A DNA stretch of 64,000 bases from an uncultured Flavobacteriaceae bacterium (lineage in GTDB: Bacteria > Bacteroidota > Bacteroidia > Flavobacteriales > Flavobacteriaceae). Both the position numbers and the translations under genes were made by a program. Numbering within the stretch: position 1 is the stretch's first letter; every line of letters starts with the position of its first letter. The notes below the pieces were generated by a model. The model did no database searches and had not been told where the DNA came from. It was given only the letters and a program-made list of their open reading frames with translations. Shown piece after piece: positions 26,349 through 35,827 of the stretch. The DNA is taken from NCBI GenBank assembly GCA_947500585.1, contig CANMSN010000011.1, positions 1 to 64,000 of the forward strand, given 5' to 3'.

Positions 26349-27476
26349 TTAAGATGTTTTACGGTAGTTAGTAGGTGTTTTGCCTGTATGTTTTTTAAAT
26401 GCAGTATTGAATGAAGATTTTGAATTAAAACCAACTTCGTACAAGATTTCAAGAATAGTTAACGACTTTTGTGTTGGGTTTTTTAAAATTTCCATTGCTT
26501 TTTCAATGCGATATTCGTTTATAAAATCGAAAAAGTGTTTCCCAATTTTATGATTAATTAAAACGGATAAATCTTTAGGTTGCATATTTAGCCCTTCCGA
26601 TAAATCTTTAATGCCTAAAGTAGGGTCTAAAAAAGGTTCTTCATTAACCATGTAACTTTTTAATGCTTTAATAGATTCATCCAGCTGTTCAGTTTTTTCA
26701 GTACCGTTAGAGTTTATAATATTTTTTACTAACTGATGTCTCGTGTCTATACCACGAAACAATTCAGGGTTATAAAGACTTTTTAAAACAATCCAACAAA
26801 GGAAAACGAGCAGAACCAGTGTCATAATAACACGAATAATGTCAAGGCCGTTTGGTTGAGGGTCGTATAATTTATAAATGCTTTTTAACGTTGCAAACCC
26901 AAAAACTATCGTTGTTACCAGCACTAATTGAAAGAGCCATTTATAATTGTAGTTATTTGTTTGAGAATAGTTTTCTAATAATAATAATTTGTATTTTCTT
27001 AATTCTCTAAACATAAGAACGATGTAGAAAATTGAAATTATAATACCATAAACTAAAGATATATTAGGTTCTGGATTAGCATACTTATCTAAATAAAACT
27101 GTGCTTTTTCTTCTTCTGAAACCAAATAGAAATTAGGGGTATAAAGAATAACTTCTAATATAAAAGGAATGAAATGTAAGGCGTGTTTGGGTTGAAGTTT
27201 AAAATCGGAATAGATACAAGATACCACATATAAAAACAAAATAGGTACCGCCAAGAGCATGATTTGGTCTCTAAGCATGTCTAAAGCATAGGGCACATTT
27301 ATATATTTTGCGTAAGCAAATACACTAATATGCATGGCGAATATTATGAAATAAAACGCCATAAGTCGATTGCTTAATTTGTTTTTTGTTTTAACAGTAA
27401 GTAGGAAAACTGAAAAAAGTAAGGATACAAATATTAGTATCATGGTAATAAAAGCACGAATTAAACTGCTGTCCAT
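26349..27476 (-). CDS. Membrane-anchored AraC family regulator
   Basis: 375 residues. The N-terminal half has about seven transmembrane helices (to residue ~235); the C-terminal ~110 residues form an AraC double helix-turn-helix (LNMQPKDLSVLINHKIGKHF and GFNSKSSFNTAFKKHTGKTP). A linker (about 245-270) joins them. The membrane domain suggests direct sensing of an envelope or small-molecule signal. It follows its paralogue by two bases, so both are cotranscribed. The target is inferred to be the downstream TonB receptor gene. Confidence 0.9.
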   Translation of the reverse strand: MDSSLIRAFITMILIFVSLLFSVFLLTVKTKNKLSNRLMAFYFIIFAMHISVFAYAKYINVPYALDMLRDQIMLLAVPILFLYVVSCIYSDFKLQPKHALHFIPFILEVILYTPNFYLVSEEEKAQFYLDKYANPEPNISLVYGIIISIFYIVLMFRELRKYKLLLLENYSQTNNYNYKWLFQLVLVTTIVFGFATLKSIYKLYDPQPNGLDIIRVIMTLVLLVFLCWIVLKSLYNPELFRGIDTRHQLVKNIINSNGTEKTEQLDESIKALKSYMVNEEPFLDPTLGIKDLSEGLNMQPKDLSVLINHKIGKHFFDFINEYRIEKAMEILKNPTQKSLTILEILYEVGFNSKSSFNTAFKKHTGKTPTNYRKTS

Positions 27477-27478
27477 AA

Positions 27479-28621
27479 TTAAGCGGATTTTTGTTGTTTG
27501 CTTTTACGATATAAAGTAGGTGTGGTGCCTGTGTGTTTTTTAAAAGCGGTATTAAAAGACGATTTTGAATTGAAACCTACATCATATAAAATTTCCAAAA
27601 CGGTTAACTGATTTTGTGTTGGGTCTTCTAAAATTTGCGTTGCTTTATGTATTCTATATTCGTTTATAAAATCGAAAAAATGTTTTCCCATAGTGTGATT
27701 GATTAATATGGAAACATCTTTCGTATTTAATTCCATTTGATTTGCCAAATCTTGTATGGTTAAAGATGAATCAAGAAAAGGCTCCTCATCAATCATATAT
27801 TGTTTTAAAGTTTGAACGTCTTTATTAGTTTTAGATGTTTCAATAAATTTAGTCTTGTTTTCTGACACGAGATTGCTCGTTAGTTTTAATTTAGAATCTA
27901 CACTTTGAAATAAATTGGGGCTTTTTAAAGCTTTTAAAATATACCAACAAAAAATAGCTAATTCTACAATTTGTAATAAGACTCGCGACCAAAAATAAAA
28001 GGTATCATAATCTGAGAATTTGTAAACATTTTTCAAAATAGCAAAGGCGTGCAATATCGATAAAACGACAGTTAACTGAAATAACCACTTGTAAAAGGTG
28101 ATATCTGAATTTGCATAATTTTCAAGATGAATTTTTTTGGCTCTATTTATAACTATAAAAACAGCAATTAAATAACAAACAATTTGCGTATGTATTAATA
28201 TATGTATAAAATTATTTTTAAAGGCTTCGGAAAGATTAGAAAATAAAATAATTACAGAATCTGAATTGAAACCATAAAAATTGGTTAGCATTAACAGATT
28301 TACAACTAGAAACGGAATGGTATGCAAAAGGTGGATGGCTTTCAGCTTAAAACCTGAATAACAGACAGAAATGATATAGAGATAAAAAACTGGTAATTGT
28401 AGAAATACCAATAATGCAATTATTGCACTAATATTATGGGAGTTTTGACCAATTATTTTTGAAAGGAAAACATTATCAATAGCCGATAAAAATAAAAATG
28501 AAGCAAAAATGCGATTACTTAGTTTGTTGGTTCCTTTGGTTGAAAACAAAAATACGGCAAACAAGAGCCCAATAAACAAAGATATAACGCTAGTGATGTC
28601 AAGGAGATTAAAGTCGGTCAT
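27479..28621 (-). CDS. Membrane-anchored AraC family regulator (paralogue)
   Basis: 380 residues, same architecture as the gene that follows: seven hydrophobic segments in the first ~240 residues and a C-terminal AraC domain (MELNTKDVSILINHTMGKHF; GFNSKSSFNTAFKKHTGTTP). The recognition-helix region GFNSKSSFNTAFKKHTG is identical in both proteins, suggesting they recognise the same or overlapping DNA sites, whereas the membrane halves have diverged much more, suggesting different signals or heterodimers. The gene starts 22 bp upstream of the mutase stop, so the mutase gene is upstream on the same strand. Confidence 0.9.
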   Translation of the reverse strand: MTDFNLLDITSVISLFIGLLFAVFLFSTKGTNKLSNRIFASFLFLSAIDNVFLSKIIGQNSHNISAIIALLVFLQLPVFYLYIISVCYSGFKLKAIHLLHTIPFLVVNLLMLTNFYGFNSDSVIILFSNLSEAFKNNFIHILIHTQIVCYLIAVFIVINRAKKIHLENYANSDITFYKWLFQLTVVLSILHAFAILKNVYKFSDYDTFYFWSRVLLQIVELAIFCWYILKALKSPNLFQSVDSKLKLTSNLVSENKTKFIETSKTNKDVQTLKQYMIDEEPFLDSSLTIQDLANQMELNTKDVSILINHTMGKHFFDFINEYRIHKATQILEDPTQNQLTVLEILYDVGFNSKSSFNTAFKKHTGTTPTLYRKSKQQKSA

Positions 28622-28643
28622 TTAATAGAAATCTATTTTATAG

Positions 28644-30764
28644 TTAATCTATTAAAATCTCTAAAATCTTAATAGCTGCATCACTAATTTTTGTTCCAGG
28701 ACCAAAAACAGCAACCGCACCAGCATCAAATAAGTATTGATAATCTTGTTTTGGTATGACGCCGCCAACAATTACCATAATATCGTCACGACCATATTTT
28801 TTTAATTCTTCGATAACTTGCGGAACCAGTGTTTTGTGTCCTGCTGCTAATGAGGAAACTCCTAAAATATGCACATCATTTTCAACGGCTTGTTTTGCAG
28901 CTTCTTTTGGAGTTTGAAATAAGGGGCCAATATCAACATCAAAACCAACATCGGCATAAGCGGTTGCTACAACTTTTGCACCACGGTCATGACCATCTTG
29001 TCCCATTTTTGCTATCATAATTCGTGGTCTTCTACCATCTTGTTCTGCAAAAATATCAGCTAATTCCTGTGCCTTTTTAAATGATTTATCGTCTTTTATT
29101 TCTTTACTATACACGCCAGAAAATGATTTTATTTGTGCTTTATATCTGCCATAGGTTTCTTCTAAAGCATTGCTTATTTCACCAAGAGTAGCACGTTTAC
29201 GAGCTGCTTCCACTGCTAAAGATAGTAAGTTTTCTTGTCCTGTTTGTGCAGCTTTAGTTAATTTTGATAAAGCAACCTTCACTTTATCTGTATTTCTAAA
29301 AGCTTTAATTTGGTTTAGGCGTTCAATTTGAGAATTTCTAACAGTTTGGTTGTCCACTTCAAGTGTTGAAATTGGTGCTTCTTCTTCAAGTTTGTATTTA
29401 TTAACACCAACAATAATGTCCTGACCAGAATCTATACGTGCTTGTTTTCTTGCAGCAGCTTCCTCAATTCTAATTTTTGGAATACCAGCTTCAATAGCTT
29501 TAGTCATGCCACCTAATTCTTCAACTTCTTCAATCAATTCCCATGCTTTTTGAGCAATATCATGAGTTAATTTTTCAACATAAAAACTTCCTGCCCAAGG
29601 ATCGACCGTTTTTGTTATTTTGGTTTCTTCTTGTAAATATATTTGTGTGTTTCTGGCTATTCTTGCCGAAAAATCTGTTGGAAGCGCAATGGCTTCATCT
29701 AAAGCATTAGTATGTAAACTTTGTGTGCCGCCAAAAGCTGCCGCCGCTGCCTCAATAGTTGTTCGAGCTACATTGTTAAAGGGATCTTGCTCCGTTAAAC
29801 TCCAACCTGAAGTTTGGCAATGAGTTCTTAAAGCCAGTGATTTTTCGTTTTTAGGATTGAATTGTTTAACCAATTTTGCCCAAAGCATTCTGGCAGCACG
29901 CATTTTAGCAATCTCCATAAAATGGTTCATCCCAATAGCCCAGAAAAAAGATAGGCGAGGCGCAAAGGTGTCAATGTCCATTCCAGCGTCTAATCCTTTT
30001 CTAATATATTCTAACCCGTCAGCTAAAGTGTATGCCAGTTCAATATCGCAAGTGGCACCAGCTTCTTGCATGTGGTAACCCGAAATACTAATGCTATTGA
30101 ATTTGGGCATGTTTTTACTGGTATATTCAAAAATATCCGAAATGATTTTCATAGAAGGTGTTGGTGGATAGATATAGGTATTTCTCACCATAAATTCCTT
30201 TAGAATATCATTTTGGATGGTACCTGCAAGTTGTTCTGGTTTTATGCCTTGTTCTTCTGCAGCAACAATATAGAATGCCATGATTGGTAAAACAGCACCG
30301 TTCATAGTCATGGAAACCGACATTTTATCTAGTGGAATCTGATTGAAGAGTATTTTCATATCTTCAACCGAATCAATAGCAACGCCAGCTTTTCCAACAT
30401 CACCAACTACACGTTCGTGATCCGAATCATAACCTCTATGAGTTGCCAAATCAAACGCCACTGATAATCCTTTTTGTCCAGCTTCAAGATTGCGTCTGTA
30501 AAAGGCGTTACTATCTTCAGCAGTACTAAAACCAGCATATTGTCTAATCGTCCAGGGTCTTCTAACATACATGGTGCTATAAGGTCCGCGAAGATTTGGT
30601 GCAATACCGGCAACAAAATTGAGATGTTCTAAAGTTTCAATATCATTTTTTGAATAACTGGATTTAACCGTAATACCTTCAGCAGTTAGAAAGCTCGTAT
30701 TAACTAATGGTTTTTGACCTTTAGCTTCTAACTTTAAAGTGATATGTTGAATATTTTTTCTCAA
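28644..30764 (-). CDS. scpA: Methylmalonyl-CoA mutase, large (catalytic) subunit
   Basis: 706 residues: the TIM-barrel with the CoA channel ([58 protein letters not shown]) and a C-terminal cobalamin-binding domain with the DxHxxG motif in [13 protein letters not shown] and [12 protein letters not shown]. It interconverts L-methylmalonyl-CoA and succinyl-CoA. The frame begins at TTG (30764), with no ATG in frame before residue 68 and a stop just upstream, so TTG is the likely start. The first ~210 bp plus upstream DNA are duplicated at 32650-32945. In the usual gene order it follows the small subunit; here an inserted lipoprotein gene separates it from its partner. Confidence 0.95.
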   Translation of the reverse strand: MRKNIQHITLKLEAKGQKPLVNTSFLTAEGITVKSSYSKNDIETLEHLNFVAGIAPNLRGPYSTMYVRRPWTIRQYAGFSTAEDSNAFYRRNLEAGQKGLSVAFDLATHRGYDSDHERVVGDVGKAGVAIDSVEDMKILFNQIPLDKMSVSMTMNGAVLPIMAFYIVAAEEQGIKPEQLAGTIQNDILKEFMVRNTYIYPPTPSMKIISDIFEYTSKNMPKFNSISISGYHMQEAGATCDIELAYTLADGLEYIRKGLDAGMDIDTFAPRLSFFWAIGMNHFMEIAKMRAARMLWAKLVKQFNPKNEKSLALRTHCQTSGWSLTEQDPFNNVARTTIEAAAAAFGGTQSLHTNALDEAIALPTDFSARIARNTQIYLQEETKITKTVDPWAGSFYVEKLTHDIAQKAWELIEEVEELGGMTKAIEAGIPKIRIEEAAARKQARIDSGQDIIVGVNKYKLEEEAPISTLEVDNQTVRNSQIERLNQIKAFRNTDKVKVALSKLTKAAQTGQENLLSLAVEAARKRATLGEISNALEETYGRYKAQIKSFSGVYSKEIKDDKSFKKAQELADIFAEQDGRRPRIMIAKMGQDGHDRGAKVVATAYADVGFDVDIGPLFQTPKEAAKQAVENDVHILGVSSLAAGHKTLVPQVIEELKKYGRDDIMVIVGGVIPKQDYQYLFDAGAVAVFGPGTKISDAAIKILEILID

Positions 30765-30851
30765 TTCAATTAATGATTATAATCTGCATGCAGATTTTAT
30801 GAAAAATTATTTAGGTATTTGGTTAAAACCTACTTTAGGTTCTGGTTTTTC
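30556..30851. repeat. Direct repeat, copy A
   Basis: Aligns without gaps to 32650-32945 (constant offset 2,094 bp). It covers the first ~209 bp of the mutase large-subunit gene (about 9 mismatches) and about 85 bp upstream. The upstream part still encodes, on the minus strand, EKPEPKVGFNQIPK and a stop, a remnant of the C-terminus of the lipoprotein gene at 32901-33542 (EKPKPKVDFNKIPE). The middle (about 30776-30812) has diverged. Confidence 0.9.
30781..30796. promoter_or_regulatory. 16-bp perfect palindrome upstream of the mutase gene
   Basis: AATCTGCATGCAGATT is a perfect dyad 17 bp upstream of the mutase TTG start. It is absent from the matching position in copy B of the direct repeat, so it arose or was lost after the duplication. 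It may be an operator or only a hairpin. Confidence 0.35.
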
Positions 30852-31203
30852 CTAAAACAAATTCAATAGCTTATATTTCAAATTAAAATTTATGTTCTAC
30901 AAAATCGTGTTTAAGTTTAAACGACCTACTACGTTTAATAATTAACGGATTTTATAAGTAAATTGATTCAAAGATATGAAATATTTGTCTTGGGATTTGC
31001 CATTACTACTCTAATGGTTTGAAGTGAAAATTCTAAAGTAAAAAACTAAATGCAATCAATAAACAGTATTATAAGTTGAGTTTTGATTAAATATGTAAGA
31101 AAAAACTTTATTATATATGTAGATAGTCGTATTTTTAACTCGATAAACTATAAAAACCTATTTTTTTGTATATTTAATGTCCAAATCTTTAAATAATTTT
31201 ACT

Positions 31204-32238
31204 ATGAAAAATTTGCCCCAACTTTCATTGGCACTCTTATGTTGCTTATTTTCCTGTGAAACTGATACCGCAATTGATGTGTCATCTAACTTTGTATATA
31301 ATACAAATGAACAATTTCTAACCACTGAATCTTTTATAATTGATTTTGAAGCCTTTAACACAGGAGATATTGTTTCTGAAATCTTTATTTCAGATCCATT
31401 CAAAAATGCTCAAGTAGCTGGAATTACCATGGCATTTCCAGATAGTAACGCCGCTATGATATTTGATTCTTCAAATCCTACTGGTAACGATTTTGATATT
31501 GGTACGCCTAATGAAATTTATGGTGGTCCAGGGTTAGGAAATGGAGGCGCGAGCAATGAAACTGCCTTAGGTAATGTTCTTATTCTTTCTGAGGATTTAG
31601 ACGCTACAGATCCTGACGATATTTTTGAAATAGGAGCCAGCTTTGTTTTCGATTTTAGTGCCAATACTAATGTGACTTTAAATTCATTCGATATTTTGGA
31701 TATAGAAGAATCTTCAAACCCAACACTTGTTAATCTCTACGATTTGGAAGATAACATCGTCTTTAGCAAGGAAGTTATTCCAGGAGGTGATAATTCAAAA
31801 GTGTTAGTAGATTTAAATGGCACCTCTGGTGTAGCGTTTATGGAAATTATAATGAATAGCTCTGGTGCTATTGATAATATTGCTTTTGATTTGGAAATGG
31901 AAGAAGCATGCGTTGCTTGCGATAGTAGCATTGTCGAACTCATATTTAAGTATACTGGTGGTTTGTCAGAAGCTTCTATTCGATTTGAAACTGAAGAAGG
32001 AGACGTCATATTTGATAATACATTGCAATTAAATGAAGAGTTTACCATTTCAGGAAATGCTACGGATGGTACTTTTGAAAGTGGTATTATTATATTTATT
32101 GAAAATGAAGTAGTAGCTTCACTAGCTACTGACTGTTCTGAAACAATTGGTCCAGGATATATTATAACTGGTTTGGAAGTTATTTCAGGGGTAACTCAAA
32201 CTGGAGGTCAGTTATGTCCCGTTCAGATAGCATTTTAA
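31204..32238 (+). CDS. Hypothetical lipoprotein inserted between the mutase genes
   Basis: The frame is open to 31177, but ATG 31204 gives a normal lipoprotein signal: MKNLPQLSLALLCCLFSCETD with the lipobox Cys in LFSC. 344 residues from there. The mature part is acidic and rich in D, N, S and G; a jelly-roll-like beta domain (FIIDFEAFNTGDIV; FVFDFSANTNVTLNSFDILD) is followed by a second domain beginning CVACDSSIVELIFKYTGGLS and ending with two more Cys (ATDCSETIGPGYIITGLEVI; QLCPV). Probably exposed at the cell surface. No known function. Its strand is opposite to the genes on both sides, it has its own terminator, and it lies between two direct repeats, all signs of insertion. Confidence 0.75.
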   Translation: MKNLPQLSLALLCCLFSCETDTAIDVSSNFVYNTNEQFLTTESFIIDFEAFNTGDIVSEIFISDPFKNAQVAGITMAFPDSNAAMIFDSSNPTGNDFDIGTPNEIYGGPGLGNGGASNETALGNVLILSEDLDATDPDDIFEIGASFVFDFSANTNVTLNSFDILDIEESSNPTLVNLYDLEDNIVFSKEVIPGGDNSKVLVDLNGTSGVAFMEIIMNSSGAIDNIAFDLEMEEACVACDSSIVELIFKYTGGLSEASIRFETEEGDVIFDNTLQLNEEFTISGNATDGTFESGIIIFIENEVVASLATDCSETIGPGYIITGLEVISGVTQTGGQLCPVQIAF

Positions 32239-32285
32239 TCGAAAAGAATTCCTCGCATGCTTGCATCGGGGTTTCATCTGAAATT

Positions 32286-32349
32286 GTCATTCCCGTGAAA
32301 ACGGGAATCTAAAATAATAGAATTTCGGTTTTTGACCCTGAGGTCAAAA
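32286..32349. repeat. Hairpin repeat elements 3' of the inserted lipoprotein gene
   Basis: ATTCCCGT/ACGGGAAT (32289-32296, 32301-32308) belongs to the same GTCATTCC family as the element at 15931; TTTTGACC/GGTCAAAA (32330-32337, 32342-32349) is a second perfect dyad. Two weaker GC-rich dyads flank these (about 32250-32270 and 32365-32385). The 407-bp gap 32239-32645 thus holds repeats and one terminator, with no gene. Confidence 0.6.
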
Positions 32350-32431
32350 TGAAACTAGCGAAATACCCCTGTGGCTTGCTCTGGGGATAGTTGGTTTCAA
32401 GAAATTATTTATTTTAGACTTTATAAAAGAT

Positions 32432-32468
32432 AAAACAGGCATATTTTTTAAAATGTGCCTGTTTTTTT
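32432..32468 (+). terminator. Terminator of the inserted lipoprotein gene
   Basis: ACAGGCA (32435-32441) pairs with TGCCTGT (32456-32462), extended by A/T pairs inside and outside and followed by a T-run to 32468. Confidence 0.8.
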
Positions 32469-32645
32469 ACTTCCATTATAACAAAACTATTGATTTGATG
32501 CTTGGAGTTTGTTTTAGTTTTCAAAATAAATCACTTGCAAGTGCAGTTTAAATTAATAATCTAAAACTCAATATAAGTTTAAACGGTTTACTATATTTAT
32601 TTTCTATGGAAACACTTAGCAAAATCCTTCATATTGACTAATTAT

Positions 32646-32858
32646 CTATGGCCTTCGAACATACATGGTGCTATAAGGTTCGCGAAGATTTGGCGCAATA
32701 CCAGCAACAAAATTGAGATGTTCTAAAGTTTCAATGTCATTTTTTGAATAACTGGATTTAACCGTAATACCTTCAGCAGTTAGAAAGCTCGTATTAACTA
32801 ATGGTTTTTGACCTTTAGCTTCTGACTTTAAAGTGATATGTTGAAGGTTTTTTCTCAA
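32646..32858 (-). pseudogene. Truncated 5' copy of the mutase large-subunit gene
   Basis: Encodes about 70 residues nearly identical to the start of the mutase large subunit (same TTG start, then [20 protein letters not shown], ending STMYVRRP), followed directly by a stop where the homology ends. Only the first tenth of the protein is present and no active-site residue is included, so it is a duplication scar. If transcribed from upstream it could still be translated into a short peptide. Confidence 0.9.
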
Positions 32859-32945
32859 TTTAATTAATGGTTTTGCCTCGTATATGAATATTATAAAAGG
32901 TTATTCAGGTATTTTATTAAAATCTACTTTTGGTTTTGGTTTTTC
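32650..32945. repeat. Direct repeat, copy B
   Basis: Partner of 30556-30851 at an offset of exactly 2,094 bp. It holds the truncated mutase start and the intact 3' end of the lipoprotein gene at 32901-33542. Copy B is therefore intact for the upstream gene while copy A is intact for the downstream gene, as expected when an insertion duplicates its target junction. Confidence 0.9.
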
Positions 32946-33542
32946 TTGCACATTACTTAAGTTGACACTAAAGAGCTTCGCATAGTATAAATCGAAAGCA
33001 ATATAAGCTGCTAAATACTTGTCCGATACGGCGTTTTGGGATCTTGACATTAGCGGAGAACCAAACAATTTAGGGCTCATGCTGTTTGTTGATATAAGTG
33101 CGTTTAGCGTAGTTTTTAAATTTTGATCCTGTATTCTATCAGAAATACAATTGAAAAATGGACTTTTGTAATTCAAATAACTTTTTTCGTTTTCAGCATC
33201 CCAAAAGCTATTTTCTTTTTTAAGTGCTTCAAATATTTTAACGGTATGTGGTGTTGCAATTTCTTCATACTTTACTCGTCCACTTATAGCATTTCTAATA
33301 AACTGAGAGTAGGCAGAGTTTAAATTGGGCTTTTCTTTACAATAAAATTTGGTAATATCGTCTTCAAAATTAAAAACGGCTTCATTAATAAGTGCTTTCA
33401 GGTTTTCTTCCTCACAAACAATACTAATGCCTTTCTCGGCGAATTTAAAATCATTGAATGTTTCTTTTTCTTTACAATTAACTAGTGTTAATGCTAATAA
33501 AAATACAATAAGGTTAAATTTTGCGTTCATTTTACTTTTCAT
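32901..33542 (-). CDS. Hypothetical lipoprotein downstream of mutase small subunit
   Basis: 213 residues with a lipoprotein signal (FNLIVFLLALTLVNC, lipobox Cys about residue 24). ATG 33542 overlaps the small-subunit stop by 11 bp; a second ATG four codons later (33530) is an equally good start. The mature protein is mainly helical, with KFYCKEKPNLNSAYSQFIRN and MSRSQNAVSDKYLAAYIAFD. No recognised domain; position between the mutase subunits in the ancestral order suggests coexpression only. Its last 15 codons are duplicated as a remnant upstream of the large-subunit gene. Confidence 0.75.
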   Translation of the reverse strand: MKSKMNAKFNLIVFLLALTLVNCKEKETFNDFKFAEKGISIVCEEENLKALINEAVFNFEDDITKFYCKEKPNLNSAYSQFIRNAISGRVKYEEIATPHTVKIFEALKKENSFWDAENEKSYLNYKSPFFNCISDRIQDQNLKTTLNALISTNSMSPKLFGSPLMSRSQNAVSDKYLAAYIAFDLYYAKLFSVNLSNVQEKPKPKVDFNKIPE

Positions 33543-34896
33543 TTTTTAATCGTTGTTGTTCTAATGTTTCTGATAATCGTTTTTCTATTATGGGTTCAAT
33601 CAAAGTCTTTCTCTGATTGGTTTTTACAAAAGGATATATTTCTAATTCGTGGTTCATCCTATCATTAGGGTTTGGGTGCTTATTTGTGCCTAATAATATG
33701 TCTTCACCATTATCAAATAGATGCTGCTCTTTTAACGCAGTTTCTTTTATTTTTCGTTGAATGGTACCATCTTTAAGTTGCTTTAAAAAACCACCGTTTT
33801 TCTCAATATCTTTAAATAAAGTCAATGCTTTATCTGCTAATTGATTGGTTAAGGTTTCAATATAATAAGCACCATCAGCAGGATTGTCTACTTTGTCAAA
33901 ATAACTTTCATGCTTTAAAATTAAAAGCTGATTTCTGGCTATGCGCTCACCAAATTCATTGTCTTTATGGTAAATGGCATCGTAACCTAAATTACAAATA
34001 GTATTTGCACCGCCTAAAATAGCACTCATACATTCGGTAGTGGTGCGTAACATATTGGTGTTGTAATCGTATATGGTTTTGTTACGTTTTGTTGGTGTTA
34101 CAGTAATGTGACAATGAGATTCAATATTATATTCTGAAGTTAATGTTTGCCAAAGTAAACGTAAAGCTCTTAATTTCGCTATTTCAAAAAAGTAATTTGT
34201 ACCGACTGAAACGTTGAAATTGACGTTATAAGTTTGCGTTGTTTCATCTTCATTTATACTATTTAAATACTCATTTGCATGCGCTAAGGCATAAGCCAAT
34301 TGTTGCACCATATTTGCACCTGAATTTTGATATAATGAAGTATTTACGCTAAATGATTTAGTGATTTTTGCAATGTTGGCAAATTTTGAAAAATCGTCAG
34401 TTATATTATTGAACCAGTTTCCTGTTTTCGCAAGATTTCCAATAATATCTGTATGTATATGGATTCCAGCCTTCGAAGGCGTAATAGATAGTTCTTGTAC
34501 AAATTTTGAAGATAAAAACTGTAACTCAAAATGAATTGGGGTTTTATTTAGATCAATGTTTTTTAGTAAATCTTCAATTGAAATAGCTTCTGTAGGTATA
34601 ATGAATTTGATACTTTCTGCACCTCTTTCAATAACATCAATGGCTTTTAAATTTGATTTTTCTACGTGGGCTACAAAAATGGATTGACAGATTTTCCATT
34701 GAGTTGCTTTCGTATTTGAAGGTTCTGGGAATTCAGTGAAATCATCTGCATGGTAATAAGGTTTTACCGCAATATCTTCATTAGAATTCCAAACAAGGGT
34801 GTCATTATAATCACCGCCTTTTAAATCGAACTGAATTTTTTGTTTCCATTGTTTTGATGAAACCGAATTAAACTCACTAAATAACGTTTTAGTCAT
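33532..34896 (-). CDS. Methylmalonyl-CoA mutase, small (non-catalytic) subunit
   Basis: 454 residues, related to the barrel part of the large subunit but lacking the cobalamin-binding domain. Recognisable parts: LFSEFNSVSSKQWKQKIQFD, FFEIAKLRALRLLWQTL (compare [18 protein letters not shown] in the large subunit), and NQLLILKHESYFDKVDNPAD. It is shorter than the ~600-residue small subunits of actinobacteria, which is normal for Bacteroidota. It forms the heterodimer with the large subunit. It overlaps the FtsB-like gene upstream by 8 bp and the lipoprotein gene downstream by 11 bp. Confidence 0.9.
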   Translation of the reverse strand: MTKTLFSEFNSVSSKQWKQKIQFDLKGGDYNDTLVWNSNEDIAVKPYYHADDFTEFPEPSNTKATQWKICQSIFVAHVEKSNLKAIDVIERGAESIKFIIPTEAISIEDLLKNIDLNKTPIHFELQFLSSKFVQELSITPSKAGIHIHTDIIGNLAKTGNWFNNITDDFSKFANIAKITKSFSVNTSLYQNSGANMVQQLAYALAHANEYLNSINEDETTQTYNVNFNVSVGTNYFFEIAKLRALRLLWQTLTSEYNIESHCHITVTPTKRNKTIYDYNTNMLRTTTECMSAILGGANTICNLGYDAIYHKDNEFGERIARNQLLILKHESYFDKVDNPADGAYYIETLTNQLADKALTLFKDIEKNGGFLKQLKDGTIQRKIKETALKEQHLFDNGEDILLGTNKHPNPNDRMNHELEIYPFVKTNQRKTLIEPIIEKRLSETLEQQRLKNEK

Positions 34897-35221
34897 TTTG
34901 TTTTACTTTTAAACTGTCTTCATATTCAATAATGAAAATTTCTTCGTTGTCTCGTTTCATAAAGTATTCTTCACGAGCAAACTTCTCTAAACCTTCTTCT
35001 GTACTCAACTTTTTTATAGCTTTTTTATCTTTTTCAATTTCTCTTTTGTAGTATTCCTTTGAATCTTCAAGAGCTTCAATCTCATTGTTTAATTCGTTGT
35101 GTATAAACCAAGAATTAGCATCAAAAAAAAGCATCCAAACTACAAAGCCAGCCAAAATTAAAACAAACCAATTTTTAAAAGGTTTTAAATATTTATTGGT
35201 ATTTCTATTGAATTTTGCCAC
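34889..35221 (-). CDS. Septum formation initiator (FtsB/DivIC-like) protein
   Basis: 110 residues: short basic N-terminus, one transmembrane helix (KNWFVLILAGFVVWMLFF, about 16-33) and a coiled coil (LNNEIEALEDSKEYYKREIE, to about 80), followed by EGLEKFAREEYFMKRDNEEI, the usual FtsB/DivIC end. It acts in the divisome with FtsL and FtsQ/DivIB. Start is GTG (35221) directly after the udk stop codon, so it depends on coupling with udk. Confidence 0.88.
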   Translation of the reverse strand: MAKFNRNTNKYLKPFKNWFVLILAGFVVWMLFFDANSWFIHNELNNEIEALEDSKEYYKREIEKDKKAIKKLSTEEGLEKFAREEYFMKRDNEEIFIIEYEDSLKVKQND

Positions 35222-35827
35222 TTATAATCTGTTATTTATTATGGTGCGTACTATATCTACGGCAACGGTGTTGTATTTGTTGTTTGGAATAATAATATCG
35301 GCATACTCTTTCATGGGTTCTATAAATTGATCATGCATTGGTTTTAGAGTATTTTGATATCTTGTTAAAACTTCATCAATATCTCTACCACGTTCTTTAA
35401 TATCGCGTTTTAATCGTCGTATTAAACGCTCATCGGTATCTGCATGTACAAATATTTTAATATCAAACATATCGCGTAATTCCGGATTTGTTAAAATTAA
35501 AATACCTTCTACAATCATTACTTTTCGAGGGTGTGTTAAAATTGTATCTCCTGTTCTATTATGTTTAACGAACGAATAAACAGGTTGGTGTATAGGGGTG
35601 TTATTTTTTAATTCTTTAAGATGACTTACTAATAAATCAAAATCTATTGATCTTGGATGGTCAAAATTGATATTTACACGCTCATCATAACTAAGATGTG
35701 TTGTGTCTTTATAATAAGAATCTTGAGAAATGATGCCAACTTCGCCTTCAGGAAGTTCATGTAGTATTTGATTAACAACCGTTGTTTTACCACAACCAGT
35801 TCCGCCTGCAATTCCGATAATTAGCAT
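35222..35827 (-). CDS. udk: Uridine kinase
   Basis: 201 residues, standard length. P-loop GGTGCGKTT near the N-terminus (residues 8-16), SQDSYYKD, NFDHPRSIDFD for nucleoside binding and VHADTDERLIRRLKRDIKER for the lid. It phosphorylates uridine and cytidine to UMP and CMP in pyrimidine salvage. It is the first gene of the minus-strand series udk, FtsB-like, mutase small subunit, lipoprotein. Confidence 0.95.
   Translation of the reverse strand: MLIIGIAGGTGCGKTTVVNQILHELPEGEVGIISQDSYYKDTTHLSYDERVNINFDHPRSIDFDLLVSHLKELKNNTPIHQPVYSFVKHNRTGDTILTHPRKVMIVEGILILTNPELRDMFDIKIFVHADTDERLIRRLKRDIKERGRDIDEVLTRYQNTLKPMHDQFIEPMKEYADIIIPNNKYNTVAVDIVRTIINNRL

Noticed and set aside
31158-31403. Minus-strand open frame overlapping the start of the inserted lipoprotein gene
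   Set aside because: No recognisable features; the plus-strand frame has a lipoprotein signal and its own terminator.
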